Source: Bryobacteraceae bacterium (GTDB lineage: Bacteria > Acidobacteriota > Terriglobia > Bryobacterales > Bryobacteraceae). From it: a stretch of DNA of 64,000 nt. This document shows positions 1-9,278 of the stretch, one piece after another (position 1 is the first letter of the stretch; every line of letters begins with the position of its first letter). The position numbers were made by a program, and so were the translations under genes. The stretch spans positions 20,929 to 84,928 of the forward strand of contig JABAQT010000069.1 in assembly GCA_019187195.1 (NCBI GenBank), given 5' to 3'. The notes beneath the pieces were generated by a model. It saw nothing but the letters and a program-made list of their open reading frames with translations. It ran no database searches and had not been told where the DNA came from.

Positions 1-553
1 GACGGGAGCTTTCGAACGGGGGGTTCTGGTGCGGACCTCGGGGAATCCTTTCGGCTTTGTGCGGACGCTGCAGAGGGAGGTTTGGGCGGTTGACCCGCAC
101 GTCGCAGTCACATTCGCCGGGCCTCTCACCGAATTCATGAAGAAGTTCACGTTCGCGGCTCCGCGCTTCACCATGATTTTCCTGGTTGTTTTCGCGGTGA
201 TGGGGCTGATGCTGGTGCTGATCGGCATCTACAGCACACTTACGTACACCATATCGCGGCAGACGCAGGAGATCGGAATCCGGATGGCGCTGGGAGCGCG
301 GAATTCGGATGTCCTGAAGATGGTGTTTGGAATGGGGATGAAGCTGATCGGATTGGGAATTGCCGCCGGTCTGGTGTTGTCGGTGGGAGTTCAGAGGGTG
401 ATGAGCAGCGAATTGTGGAATCTGCCGCCGTTCGATCCGCTGACGATGGCGGCGGTGATCCTGCTGATGGTTGTTGCGGGGATGGCCGCGTGTTGGATAC
501 CGGCACGGCGGGCGGTGCGGGTTCATCCGATGGAGGCGCTGCGATGCCAGTAG
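1..553 (+). CDS. C-terminal part of a MacB/FtsX-type ABC transporter permease (ADOP-like), cut by the window edge
   Basis: The reading frame is open to base 2, so the gene starts upstream of the window. The visible part begins in the periplasmic domain (a VRTSG motif, then QREVWAVDP). A membrane helix near IFLVVFAVMGLMLVLIGIYS follows, then the FtsX signature with QEIGIRMALGA, two more hydrophobic helices, and the typical ending around PARRAVRVHPMEALR. This is the C-terminal permease domain of the MacB family; acidobacteria carry many ADOP versions. Such permeases work with an ATPase in lipid, peptide or drug efflux, but the substrate cannot be read here. Nothing looks broken apart from the edge truncation. 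Confidence 0.85.
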   Translation, partial: TGAFERGVLVRTSGNPFGFVRTLQREVWAVDPHVAVTFAGPLTEFMKKFTFAAPRFTMIFLVVFAVMGLMLVLIGIYSTLTYTISRQTQEIGIRMALGARNSDVLKMVFGMGMKLIGLGIAAGLVLSVGVQRVMSSELWNLPPFDPLTMAAVILLMVVAGMAACWIPARRAVRVHPMEALRCQ

Positions 554-577
554 TCAGGGCCGGATATTCTGATTGTG

Positions 578-608
578 GCGGAAGCGATTCGCGGAGTCAT
601 ACTTCCGC
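578..608. terminator. Possible bidirectional terminator between convergent genes
   Basis: GCGGAAG at 578-584 is repeated inverted as CTTCCGC at 602-608, with a 17-nt loop and two T residues after the right arm. It lies in the 86-bp gap between two genes that converge. The loop is long and the T tract is minimal, so this is only a candidate. Confidence 0.3.
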
Positions 609-639
609 TTGATCACGGGGTACTACAAGGTCAGGCCCG

Positions 640-2661
640 CTATCGCATCAGTCTCCAGATGTTGCTGTAATCATCCGTCCACGCGGGAATATCGGGCCGG
701 GTCCAGGGTGGAATACCCTTGCCGGAGAATCCCCCGGGGCCGCTGGCGAGGAAGGCGCTGGAATCGCGCGAGAGCAGAATCCAGGTGGCGCGCCGGCGGT
801 AGACGGTGGGATCATCCCCGGTGTCGATGACGAGGCCGGTGAGGTGGAAATCTCTGGCCAGAGCCCCCACCACTGGCACCAGGCGGAGAGCTTTGCTCGA
901 GGTATGAAGCGCGAGCATGCCGCCGGGATTGAGATGGCGAAGGTAGAGCGTCATGGCCTCGCGTGTCAGAAGGTGGGCGGGAATGACGTCACCTGAAAAG
1001 GCGTCGAGCACGAGCAGGTCGTAATGTTGCGGCTGTTCACGCTCGAGAGCGAGGCGGGCATCGCCGAGCACCACCTCGATGCGAGCCGGGCTGTCACGGA
1101 GGTAGGAAAATATGCTCGTCGCGAGCCTTACCACCTGCGGGTCGATCTCGTAGAAGCGGAAGACATCCCCGGCGCGGCCGAAGGCGGCCATGGTTCCTGT
1201 TCCCAAACCGATCACCCCGGCGCGCCTCGGGCCCGGGGGCAAGTGCGCGACGGCCAGTTGGATGCCGCTGCCAACCGCGTAGTACATGGTGGGCTGGCGG
1301 CGCAGGATGGGGTCCATCAATTGAGAGCCATGCTCGATGATTCCGTGGGTGAGGACGAGCGCCTGGAGCTTTGGATTAGCCGTGGGCTCCTCGGTGACGC
1401 GTAAGGCCCCATAGAAATTCCGGACGAGCGCCACACTATCGACGGCAAGGGCGCCGGTGTACATGACCGCGGCGTAGGCGACTGCGGCGAGGCATGAGAC
1501 GGCGGGAATGACGCGCCACCACGGGCGGCGGAACTCGAGCGCCACCAGCAGGATCGCGCAGAGCGTGAGCCCCACCGCGAAGTCTCCCGCGACGGGGAGC
1601 AGGAGAGGAGCGGCGATGGTGACGAGAATTCCGCCCAGGGAACCGCCGGCGGCCACACAAAGATAGAAGCGGGTGAGGTGGTGGGGATGGGGCCGGCGGA
1701 GAAAGACCTCTCCGTGGCAATAGACTCCCACGAGGAATACTCCGAGGCTGACGCCAATTGTCGCGGCCTTTGTGTCGAAGGCCAGGGAGGGCCACTCGAG
1801 CAACGCGGCCATTCCAAGCAGCGCCAGCATGGCGAGGGGCAGGAACAGCCATCTCCGGTACCAGCCTCCGAAGCTCACAATGAAGCTCAACAGATAGAGG
1901 CTCAAAGGCGCGATCCATATGAGCGGGGCGGGGATGATCTCCTCGGAGATGTGTTCGGTGGACGCGAGGAGGAGGAGTGAGGCGGCGGCCGGAGCCACAA
2001 GCCATACGGCGAGGCGCGGCGTAGGTTCACGGGCGGCTTCCTTACCGCTCCCGCCCGCATCCCACCTGTCCGGACGGGTGAGAAAGATGGACGCGACAAG
2101 GCCCGCATAAACAAGGTAGGCGATGGACCACAACCAGGCCTGCGCGCGCCTGCCGAGGTAGGGTTCGACGAGCACGGGATAGGTGAGGAGCCCGAGCAGT
2201 GAGCCGGCATTCGAGAGGGCGTACCAGTGATAGCGGCCCTCGCCGCCGCTCCAGCCTCGCCAGACCGCCTGCAGCAGAGGACTGGTGCCGGCGAGCAGAA
2301 CATATTGCAGCCCAATGGTGACCGCGAGCACGAGAAGGATGCGCGGAATGGGTTCTTCACCGCCGGCCGGTTTCCAGCGCGCGGCGGGGATTACGGGCAG
2401 CAGGAAGAGGCTGACGGCAAGCAGGATTACGTGGGGTTCGCTCCGCCGGAGGCGGTGGGCGTAGAAGTATCCGCCGAGGAGCGCGGCCTGGAAGAACATG
2501 AGCGAAGCCGACCAGACGCCGGCTCCGCCTCCGAACCAGGGGAGGATGAACCTGGCGATCAAGGGCTGAATCTGAAAAAGGAGGAAGGCGCCGAGGAAGA
2601 TGGCGGCCGAGAACAGCCAGGAAGGAGGCAGGGCGCGAGCCGGGTTGCGCGAATTGTCCAA
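640..2661 (-). CDS. Fused MFS/spermidine-synthase-like membrane protein
   Basis: Of 673 residues, roughly the first 420 form about a dozen hydrophobic helices. The remainder is a Rossmann methyltransferase-fold domain of the spermidine synthase type: GLGTGT for nucleotide/SAM binding, an acidic residue in FYEIDPQVV, and DAFSGD in the catalytic loop. This matches the 'fused MFS/spermidine synthase' family. The reaction of these fusions is not well established, so polyamine synthesis is not claimed. The only in-frame start after the upstream TAA is a TTG. It faces the BrkB-type gene across 114 bp. Confidence 0.8.
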   Translation of the reverse strand: MDNSRNPARALPPSWLFSAAIFLGAFLLFQIQPLIARFILPWFGGGAGVWSASLMFFQAALLGGYFYAHRLRRSEPHVILLAVSLFLLPVIPAARWKPAGGEEPIPRILLVLAVTIGLQYVLLAGTSPLLQAVWRGWSGGEGRYHWYALSNAGSLLGLLTYPVLVEPYLGRRAQAWLWSIAYLVYAGLVASIFLTRPDRWDAGGSGKEAAREPTPRLAVWLVAPAAASLLLLASTEHISEEIIPAPLIWIAPLSLYLLSFIVSFGGWYRRWLFLPLAMLALLGMAALLEWPSLAFDTKAATIGVSLGVFLVGVYCHGEVFLRRPHPHHLTRFYLCVAAGGSLGGILVTIAAPLLLPVAGDFAVGLTLCAILLVALEFRRPWWRVIPAVSCLAAVAYAAVMYTGALAVDSVALVRNFYGALRVTEEPTANPKLQALVLTHGIIEHGSQLMDPILRRQPTMYYAVGSGIQLAVAHLPPGPRRAGVIGLGTGTMAAFGRAGDVFRFYEIDPQVVRLATSIFSYLRDSPARIEVVLGDARLALEREQPQHYDLLVLDAFSGDVIPAHLLTREAMTLYLRHLNPGGMLALHTSSKALRLVPVVGALARDFHLTGLVIDTGDDPTVYRRRATWILLSRDSSAFLASGPGGFSGKGIPPWTRPDIPAWTDDYSNIWRLMR

Positions 2662-2775
2662 CTCACACGATACCGTGATTTATCCTGGAAGCATGGGCGG
2701 CTGCGCGACGGATTCCGTGGCGGGGCAAGCGGCACGGAGCCACGCTTTGAAGACTTCAGTTATTGATAGGGAGCC

Positions 2776-3636
2776 GTGAGAAAGACCTACATCAAGCGGC
2801 AGTTCGGTCCCACCGTCAGCTATTGGGCGCAGACGGAAGTGCATGTCTACGGATTTTCGATCGCGGCGAACGTACTGCTGTCGTTTTTTCCGTTTCTCAT
2901 CGTGATGGCGAGTCTGTGCAAGTACGTGCTGCACTGGCCCGCGGCCGTGGACGCGCTGTACTTCGCGTTAAGGGACATTTTCCCCGGCCAGTTGAGTGAA
3001 TTTCTGGTCCGCAATCTGGCGTTCGTCATCGCCAAGCGGGGGCCTTTTCAGTATATTTCGGTGCTGGTTCTCATTTTCACGGCGAATGGCGTGTTCGAGC
3101 CGCTCGAAGTTGCGCTGAACCGCATCTGGAACGTGAAGACGAATCGCAGCTTTCTACGCAATCAACTGGTGAGTCTGGGGCTGATCTTCGCCTGCGGATC
3201 GCTGATTCTCTTGTCACTGATTCTGACGGCGGCAAACCGGCTGTTCCTGGCCAAGGCGTTGCCTCCGGACTGGGCGGCTACATCCTGGGCGGCGAGCGCC
3301 TTTTTCCGCATCGCGGCGCTTCCGGTAACGATGCTGGTTTTGTTTCTGATCTACTGGCTCCTGCCGAACACGAAGATCTCTCCGTCGCGCGTGCTGCCGG
3401 TGGCGATTCTGGTGGGAATCGCGATCGAGGTTCTGAAGTCAGTAACGGTGATCTTCTGGGAGCCGATCAATGAGAAGTTCTACCTGGAATACGGGCCGTT
3501 CGAGTACTCGGCGATTCTGGTGTTCTGGTCGTTTTTGGCGTCGATGCTGGTGCTGGCGGGAGCGGAATGGGCGGCGCGGCATGGGATCGAGGTGAAGGCG
3601 GAAGCCGAGCAGGCGGATACGATAGCGGGAGGTTAG
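2776..3636 (+). CDS. YihY/virulence factor BrkB family inner-membrane protein
   Basis: The 286-residue protein starts at GTG with AGGGAG at good spacing upstream. It has a short basic N-terminus, then about six membrane helices, with the family hallmarks: an FSIAANVLLSFFPFL-type first helix, NGVFEPLEVALNRIWNV in the middle and YGPFEYSAILVFWSF near the end. BrkB/YihY proteins are often misannotated as RNase BN; their function is unresolved, with roles in envelope integrity or transport proposed. The stop codon lies just before the start of the SRPBCC gene, so the two are probably cotranscribed. Confidence 0.85.
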   Translation: MRKTYIKRQFGPTVSYWAQTEVHVYGFSIAANVLLSFFPFLIVMASLCKYVLHWPAAVDALYFALRDIFPGQLSEFLVRNLAFVIAKRGPFQYISVLVLIFTANGVFEPLEVALNRIWNVKTNRSFLRNQLVSLGLIFACGSLILLSLILTAANRLFLAKALPPDWAATSWAASAFFRIAALPVTMLVLFLIYWLLPNTKISPSRVLPVAILVGIAIEVLKSVTVIFWEPINEKFYLEYGPFEYSAILVFWSFLASMLVLAGAEWAARHGIEVKAEAEQADTIAGG

Positions 3637-3641
3637 CAGGG

Positions 3642-4208
3642 TTGTCCCGGCTTCTCGATCCCTATATGCCGCGGCCGGATGTGAGCGACCTGCACGAGGT
3701 CATGGTGGAGGCGCCGGCGGAGTTTGTTTTCCGCACTGCCTGCGATTTCGACATGGAGTCACTGGCGGCGGTGCGCGCCATCATCCGGCTGCGGGAAGTG
3801 TTGCTGGGGGCGGCGCGGAAGGAGAGACGCCCGGCGGGAATTATCGAAGACACGCTGCGTATGGGCTGGGGCAAGCTCGAGGAGGAGGTTGGACGGCATT
3901 ACGCGGCGGGGGCGGCGTGCCGGCCGTGGGAGGGGAACGTGGTGTTCCATCCGATCCCGGCGGAGCAGTTCTCGACGTACGCCCATCCGGGCGAGGTGAA
4001 AATCACCTGGACGTTGGAGGTGGAGGCTCTCGCTCCCGCGAGGAGCCGCTTGACAGTGGAGACGCGCGCGGCGGCGACGGATGCCGCGGCGCGGCTCAAA
4101 TTCCGCCGGTACTGGCGATGGGCGTCGCCGGGCATTCGCCTCATCCGCCGCCTGTTGCTTTCAGCGGTAAGGCGGAAGGCGGAGCGGGAGTGGCAACGGC
4201 GGGCCTGA
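3642..4208 (+). CDS. SRPBCC-fold (START/polyketide-cyclase-like) protein
   Basis: The chosen TTG start (188 aa) has GGGAGG nine bases upstream, inside the end of the BrkB gene. An alternative ATG at 3666 would give MPRPDVSD. The N-terminus carries the usual SRPBCC opening, DLHEVMVEAPAEFVF, where a beta strand and helix begin the ligand cavity. A WTLEVEAL...RLTVETRA strand pair and a basic C-terminal helix follow. These proteins bind hydrophobic ligands, but the ligand here is unknown. Gene spacing suggests an operon with the BrkB-like protein. Its 3' end converges with the pseudo-caspase gene, eight bases away. Confidence 0.6.
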   Translation: MSRLLDPYMPRPDVSDLHEVMVEAPAEFVFRTACDFDMESLAAVRAIIRLREVLLGAARKERRPAGIIEDTLRMGWGKLEEEVGRHYAAGAACRPWEGNVVFHPIPAEQFSTYAHPGEVKITWTLEVEALAPARSRLTVETRAAATDAAARLKFRRYWRWASPGIRLIRRLLLSAVRRKAEREWQRRA

Positions 4209-4216
4209 AGCGGAGG

Positions 4217-5947
4217 CTACTTGCGGGCGAAGCTGCGCTTCACTATTCCCGGCTGCAGGCGTTCGGCGCGGTCGAGATCCGCCTGGGCGCTGATCTCGTC
4301 GCCGGCGTTGATTTTCAGCGTGGCGCGGTAGAGAAAGGGAGTAGCGTTGCCAGGCGCGAGGAACGCGGCGCGGTCGAGGTCCCTCAGGGCATCCGGCGCG
4401 CGCCGAAGTTGCATGAGGACAAAACCGCGATTGACGTAGCCCGAATACATGTCGGGGGCGAACTCGACGGCGAGGTCCAGATCAATGAGCGCTTCAGCGA
4501 ACCGGCCGAGCATGATGTAGGACATGCCGCGGTTGTTGTGAGCGCGGACGTCGTGTGAATCGAGCGCGAGAGCGCCGTTACAGTATTTCAGAGCCTGGGC
4601 GGGCTGCCCTTTGCTGTTGTGGACGTTGCATGCGTTGACGCGCGCGGCGACGGTGGAAGGACTTAGCTGAATTGCCCGCAGGTAGTCGGCGAGGGCGAGA
4701 TCGAGTTCACCAAGGTTCTCGAGAAGGAGGCCGCGCTCATTGAGGGCCTGCCACCAGGGATGGGACTCGATGGCGGAGCTGAGAACGCGGAAGGCGTCGT
4801 CATTGCGGCCCGCCGCGCGATATACCTGGCCGGCGATTGTAAGGCAGAAGGTGTTGTGGGAATCCCTGGCGAGGGCGGATTCCACGTCCCGCAAAGCGCC
4901 CGGCATCTCACCGGAGGCGGCGAGCAGGCGGGCCCGGCTGCAGAGGGCGAGCGCGTAACCAGGCTTTGCCGCGATCGCTTCCGAGTAGGCGGCAATGGCT
5001 CCCGCCATGTCGCCCGCATCCTCCCTGGCGGCGGCGTCGTGGAAGGATTTTTCGGCGGCCTTGGGAGTTCCTTTTTCCGGACGGGTGGCGAGGGGAGTCT
5101 CCTGATAGAGTTTGCGCTCTCTCTCCGCGAGCAGGCGCCGGGCCTGAAGAGTATGCAACCCGTTGGGATACTGTTTGAGGTAGGCGCGCAGGGCATCCGC
5201 GCCACTGTCCTGACGGGCCTCCAGCCAGGCCTTGTGCCCGGCGGCGGCTTCGGAATCGGAAAGGGCGGCCTGCCTTGCCCCGTCGAAGAAGAAATCCGCG
5301 GTGAGCGAATCGCCCGCCCAGGGCGTCTGCTTCGCCGCCGGGTCGAGCATGGTCTGATGGCGGGCCTCGAGGTATGCCTCTTCAAGACTCGAGTGGGCGC
5401 CGAGAGCGGCAAGCAGTTTCGTGGTGAACGGCGAGTTCGGACCCTTCCAGGCTGTCTCGCCACACTCGGATTGGGAAGAGGCGAAGGCGAGAAATGTGCC
5501 CGGAGCGCCATAGAGATTCGTGAGGTAGACCGTTTGGCCGCTCTTCACGAAGCCGCCCTCGATGAGAAGGATACGAGTGGCGGCGCCGCCTGCTTCCAAG
5601 GTGCGCATCAACTCCACCAGGGGGATGGCGGATTTCGGATCGGGCTTGCCGCCCGAGTAAGCCGCGGGCAGCAACTGAACGTCACTGCCGTAATCAGCGC
5701 TCTTGCCCGAGTAGTAGAACAGAACAGTGCCGGTCTGTTTGGCCAGTGCGGCAACGGCCGCGCGGAGGTCTTCGGGGCCGGGGTTTTCGCGGGCGTCCAC
5801 GGCGAAGCGGAACTGCTCGAGCCGGGCGCGCATGGCCTGGGAATCGGACTTGGAGAAGGGGTGGTTGGAGTTCGAGATGAGCAGCGCATGCCGGGGTTCA
5901 GCCGCGGCGGCCAAAGCCAGCAGCGACCAACCTATGAGGGGCAGCAT
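4217..5947 (-). CDS. Caspase-fold (C14) pseudo-enzyme with C-terminal TPR repeats, exported
   Basis: The 576-residue protein has an N-terminal signal peptide (about residues 1-16). A caspase/peptidase C14 domain spans about 18-225: ALLISNSNH opens it, FYYSG forms the strand before the catalytic His, and NSPFT, QTPW and DSLTADFFF are typical late C14 motifs. From about 300 to the end there are roughly eight TPR units. The catalytic residues are missing: the expected SGHG reads SGKS (Lys82 for His), and the expected DACR reads EGGF (Gly132 for Cys). It is therefore likely a non-proteolytic scaffold or sensor. A sequencing error is unlikely to explain both changes. Confidence 0.8.
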   Translation of the reverse strand: MLPLIGWSLLALAAAAEPRHALLISNSNHPFSKSDSQAMRARLEQFRFAVDARENPGPEDLRAAVAALAKQTGTVLFYYSGKSADYGSDVQLLPAAYSGGKPDPKSAIPLVELMRTLEAGGAATRILLIEGGFVKSGQTVYLTNLYGAPGTFLAFASSQSECGETAWKGPNSPFTTKLLAALGAHSSLEEAYLEARHQTMLDPAAKQTPWAGDSLTADFFFDGARQAALSDSEAAAGHKAWLEARQDSGADALRAYLKQYPNGLHTLQARRLLAERERKLYQETPLATRPEKGTPKAAEKSFHDAAAREDAGDMAGAIAAYSEAIAAKPGYALALCSRARLLAASGEMPGALRDVESALARDSHNTFCLTIAGQVYRAAGRNDDAFRVLSSAIESHPWWQALNERGLLLENLGELDLALADYLRAIQLSPSTVAARVNACNVHNSKGQPAQALKYCNGALALDSHDVRAHNNRGMSYIMLGRFAEALIDLDLAVEFAPDMYSGYVNRGFVLMQLRRAPDALRDLDRAAFLAPGNATPFLYRATLKINAGDEISAQADLDRAERLQPGIVKRSFARK

Positions 5948-6108
5948 GGCTCGAGTGTGTCATGACAATTGCTTTACAAGAATAGAGGGAACGCCGTAAT
6001 CAGGGATTGCAATCGCTTTGGCCCATGCTTAGCTCCCGCTCCATTCGCGGGTGCTGGAGGGCACCCCATTGCACGTCCAATTTGGGGTTCGATAGACTCA
6101 AAGCAGCC

Positions 6109-7518
6109 ATGCCTAAGAAGGTTTCTCCGTCTGATGCCCCCAGCCGTAAGGCTACTAACGCTAATAAAGCTGATCACAGTGATTTGACCCGCCGGGAGGC
6201 CGTGCAGACAGCGGGCGCCGCCGTTGCGGTGGCGGCTTTGGCAAGCACGGTGGAATTTCCGAGGATTCAGAAGGTGAGGGCCGCCAACAGCGTGGTGAAC
6301 TACGCGGTGATAGGAACGGGCAGCCGCGGGACGTATCACCTCAAGCACTGGAAAAATATCGACAATTCGCAGTGTATCGCCATCTGTGACATCAGCGACG
6401 AGGCGCTGAAGAAGGCTCTTCCCGAAGCGCCGGGCAAGCCGCAAACATACAAAGACTACCGCGAATTGCTGTCGCGCAAGGATATCGACGCGGTGCAGAT
6501 TGCGACGCCGCTGTACACTCATTTCGCGATCACCAAGGATTCGCTTCTTGCCGGCAAGCACGTATTTTGCGAGAAGAGTCTCGTTTTCAAGGCGGATGAG
6601 GTCGGCGCGTTGCGTGCGTTGGTGGCCGAGCGGCCGAAGCAAGTCATGCAGGTGGGCCTGCAGCGGCGCTACAGCGAGTTTTACCAGACGGCGAAACAGA
6701 TGGTCGACAAGGGCATGATTGGCGACGTCACGCACGTCTACGCGCAGTGGAACCGCAACCCGGGGTGGGTGTTCAAGAAGACGGCATGGCGGCTGTTCAA
6801 GGAATATTCGGGCGGGTTGACGGCGGAACTGGCGTCACACCAGATCGACGTGGCGGACTGGATGTTTGGTTCGCATCCGGAGTTTGTCGTGGGGGTGGGC
6901 GGCATCGACTACTGGAAGGATGGCCGCACGGTTTACGATAACATCCAACTGATCTTCAAGTACCCCAAGGGCCAGAAGCTGATGTACAGCGCGATCAGCA
7001 CGAACAAACATCTCTCGATGTTCCAGGGTGAACGGACGGAGTTCGGCGAGCGGATCATGGGGACGCAGGGGACGATCGAAATCACGGTGGGCACGGACAA
7101 CGAACCGGCGCTCGGATTGTGGTACTACGAACCCGGTCCGAAGGTGGAGGCGGCGGCCAAGAAAGAAGCCTCGGCGCCGGCCTCGGCATCGCTGATGAGC
7201 ACCGGGAAGGGCGGGAGGCCGCTGCCCATTCTGCTCGCCAAGGACCAGATTGGGGAAAATGACGGCTTCCTTTCCAAGGAAATGAAGTTCGCGCGGCGGT
7301 GGCTCTATTCGAAGGGCGTGATGACGCCGGAGGAGACGAGGAACCCGGTGGATGTCCAATTGGAAGAGTTCCTCGATTGTGTCCGGACGGGAAAGCGGCC
7401 GAAGGCCGATATTGAAGTGGGCCTGGCGGATTCGACGGCGGTGATTCTGGCGAACATCGCCATGGATGAAGGCCGGCGCGTGCGCATGGATGAGATCGAT
7501 AAGATAGGCAAGGCCTAA
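6109..7518 (+). CDS. Tat-exported Gfo/Idh/MocA family oxidoreductase
   Basis: Start ATG gives 469 aa; an in-frame extension upstream lacks coding character. The N-terminus has a polar stretch and a twin-arginine-like segment, TRREAVQTAGAAVAVAALA. An NAD(P)-binding Rossmann fold follows (YAVIGTGSRG, near residue 65). The CEKSL motif stands where the family has the EKP lysine, followed by the C-terminal substrate-binding sheet. These enzymes act on sugars and related polyols; exported ones are abundant in acidobacteria and planctomycetes. A second member follows 38 bp downstream. The substrate cannot be told from sequence. Confidence 0.85.
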   Translation: MPKKVSPSDAPSRKATNANKADHSDLTRREAVQTAGAAVAVAALASTVEFPRIQKVRAANSVVNYAVIGTGSRGTYHLKHWKNIDNSQCIAICDISDEALKKALPEAPGKPQTYKDYRELLSRKDIDAVQIATPLYTHFAITKDSLLAGKHVFCEKSLVFKADEVGALRALVAERPKQVMQVGLQRRYSEFYQTAKQMVDKGMIGDVTHVYAQWNRNPGWVFKKTAWRLFKEYSGGLTAELASHQIDVADWMFGSHPEFVVGVGGIDYWKDGRTVYDNIQLIFKYPKGQKLMYSAISTNKHLSMFQGERTEFGERIMGTQGTIEITVGTDNEPALGLWYYEPGPKVEAAAKKEASAPASASLMSTGKGGRPLPILLAKDQIGENDGFLSKEMKFARRWLYSKGVMTPEETRNPVDVQLEEFLDCVRTGKRPKADIEVGLADSTAVILANIAMDEGRRVRMDEIDKIGKA

Positions 7519-7556
7519 CCGGGACGGCCGCCTCCCGGGTGGTAAAATCCTGGTTG

Positions 7557-8840
7557 ATGTCTGACCAAAATGCGCGCAGAGATTTCCTGAAAGCGGCATC
7601 GGCCGCGCTTACCACGCAGATCTACACCGGCAATCTGAAAGGCGCCAACGGCAAGGTGAACGCGGCGTTCATCGGCATGGGCCGGATGGGGCGGTCGAAT
7701 CTCGGTTTCGCCATGAAACAGGACGGAGTCAACGTGACTCACGTCTGCGACGTCTACAAGCCCAACCTCGATCTGGCCGTCGGGATGACACAGGGCAAGG
7801 CGAAGGGCGTGCGCGATTTCCGGGAGATTCTGGCGGACCGGAGCATCGACATCGTCTGCATCGCCACTCCCGACCACTGGCATGCCTATATGACCGTGGA
7901 GGCGTGCAAGGCGGGCAAGGACGTATATGTCGAAAAGCCGGTCTGCGTGGTGATCGATGAGGGGAAGAAGATGGTGGAGGCGGCGCGCAAGTACAAGCGT
8001 GTCGTGCAGGCGGGCACGATGCAGCGCTCGGGGATCCATTTCCAGCAGGCGGCGGATATCGTGCGGTCAGGAAAACTGGGCGATGTCACCATGGTGCACA
8101 CATGGAATGTCGGGCTGATGGATGTCGAGGGGATCGGGAACCCGCCGGATACGCAGCCTCCGGCCGATCTCGATTGGGACATGTGGCTGGGGCCGGCGCC
8201 GAAGCGTCCGTTCAACGCCAACCGCTTCGGCGTCGATCCGAAGGCGTTCAGCCACTTCCGGTGGTTTTGGGACTATGCCGGGGGCATGATGACGGATTGG
8301 GGCGTGCACTGGCTGGACATTGTGCAGATGGCGTTCGATGAAAAGATGCCAACGGCGATCGCCTGTGTGGGCGGCAAGTTCCGGCTGAAGGACAATCGCG
8401 AGACGCCGGACACCATCCATGCTTCCTATGAGTATCCGGGCTTCTGCGGCACTTATGAAAACCGCAACGGGAACGCGCAATCGATGTTCGGCAAGAACGG
8501 CGGGATCCTGTTTTTCGGCGACAAGGGAACGCTGTTTGTCGATCGCAGCGAGTACCGGGTGATTCCGGAAAAGGGATCGGACCTGAAGGAAGAGGCGGTG
8601 AAATCGTCGAACAACAGCAACATGGCGCACTGGGCGAACTTTCTCGAGTGCGTGCGGACGCGGCAGCGTCCGGTTTCCGATATTGAGAAGTGCTACCGCT
8701 CGACGGCGACGTGCCTGCTGGCGAACATCGCGCTGCGCAGCCGGCTGCGGATCGATTGGGATGGAGAGACCATCAAGCAGTCCGAAGCGCGCAAGTACAT
8801 GACCCGCGAGTATCGCAAACCGTGGAAGCTGGTGGTATGA
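7557..8840 (+). CDS. Gfo/Idh/MocA family oxidoreductase, probably Tat-exported
   Basis: Start ATG gives 427 aa beginning [18 protein letters not shown], a twin-arginine signal without a long hydrophobic core. The NAD(P)-binding motif [12 protein letters not shown], then TPDHWHAYM and the catalytic VEKPV motif, are intact. The mid-protein [21 protein letters not shown] is typical of this exported subgroup. It is probably cotranscribed with the preceding paralogue, and its last bases overlap the ATG of the YjbQ gene in an ATGA arrangement, suggesting coupled translation. The substrate is likely a carbohydrate derivative, by family only. Confidence 0.87.
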   Translation: MSDQNARRDFLKAASAALTTQIYTGNLKGANGKVNAAFIGMGRMGRSNLGFAMKQDGVNVTHVCDVYKPNLDLAVGMTQGKAKGVRDFREILADRSIDIVCIATPDHWHAYMTVEACKAGKDVYVEKPVCVVIDEGKKMVEAARKYKRVVQAGTMQRSGIHFQQAADIVRSGKLGDVTMVHTWNVGLMDVEGIGNPPDTQPPADLDWDMWLGPAPKRPFNANRFGVDPKAFSHFRWFWDYAGGMMTDWGVHWLDIVQMAFDEKMPTAIACVGGKFRLKDNRETPDTIHASYEYPGFCGTYENRNGNAQSMFGKNGGILFFGDKGTLFVDRSEYRVIPEKGSDLKEEAVKSSNNSNMAHWANFLECVRTRQRPVSDIEKCYRSTATCLLANIALRSRLRIDWDGETIKQSEARKYMTREYRKPWKLVV

Positions 8841-9250
8841 AGGCGCACACGGAGTATCTGACGTTCCGCACGGAAAAGCACCGGGAATATATCAACATTA
8901 CGGGTGATGTGAACGCAGCGTTGAAGAAGAGCGGGATTGGGGAGGGGATGATCCTGGTTTCGGCGATGCATATCACGGCGGGGGTGTGGGTGAACGACGC
9001 CGAGGACGGCCTGATCGCCGATATCGATGAATGGCTGGAGCATCTGGCTCCGTACAGGAAGAACTACCGCCACCACCGCACGGGCGAGGATAACGGAGAT
9101 TCGCATCTGAAAAGCCTGCTGGTTCATCACCAGGTGATTGTTCCGGTGACGGCCGGAAAGCTCGATTTGGGACCGTGGCAGCAGATTTATTACGCGGAGT
9201 TCGACGGACAGCGGGCAAAGCGCGTCATTATTAAAGTGATGGGCGAGTGA
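8837..9250 (+). CDS. YjbQ family protein (UPF0047; thiamine-phosphate-synthase-like)
   Basis: Translation from the ATG that overlaps the upstream stop (ATGA) gives 137 aa, the normal length for the family. Conserved features are [31 protein letters not shown] and [13 protein letters not shown], the UPF0047 signature with its clustered His residues. E. coli YjbQ has weak thiamine-phosphate synthase activity in vitro; the physiological role is unclear. Tight overlap with the oxidoreductase gene implies one operon. Confidence 0.88.
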   Translation: MKAHTEYLTFRTEKHREYINITGDVNAALKKSGIGEGMILVSAMHITAGVWVNDAEDGLIADIDEWLEHLAPYRKNYRHHRTGEDNGDSHLKSLLVHHQVIVPVTAGKLDLGPWQQIYYAEFDGQRAKRVIIKVMGE

Positions 9251-9278
9251 GTTTTCTTCCCAGGGAAGGATGCGGCAC

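Noticed and set aside
4760..5965. Open plus-strand frame opposite the pseudo-caspase gene (401 codons)
   Set aside because: Gly/Arg-rich composition and no motifs; the minus frame has a signal peptide, C14 landmarks and TPRs.
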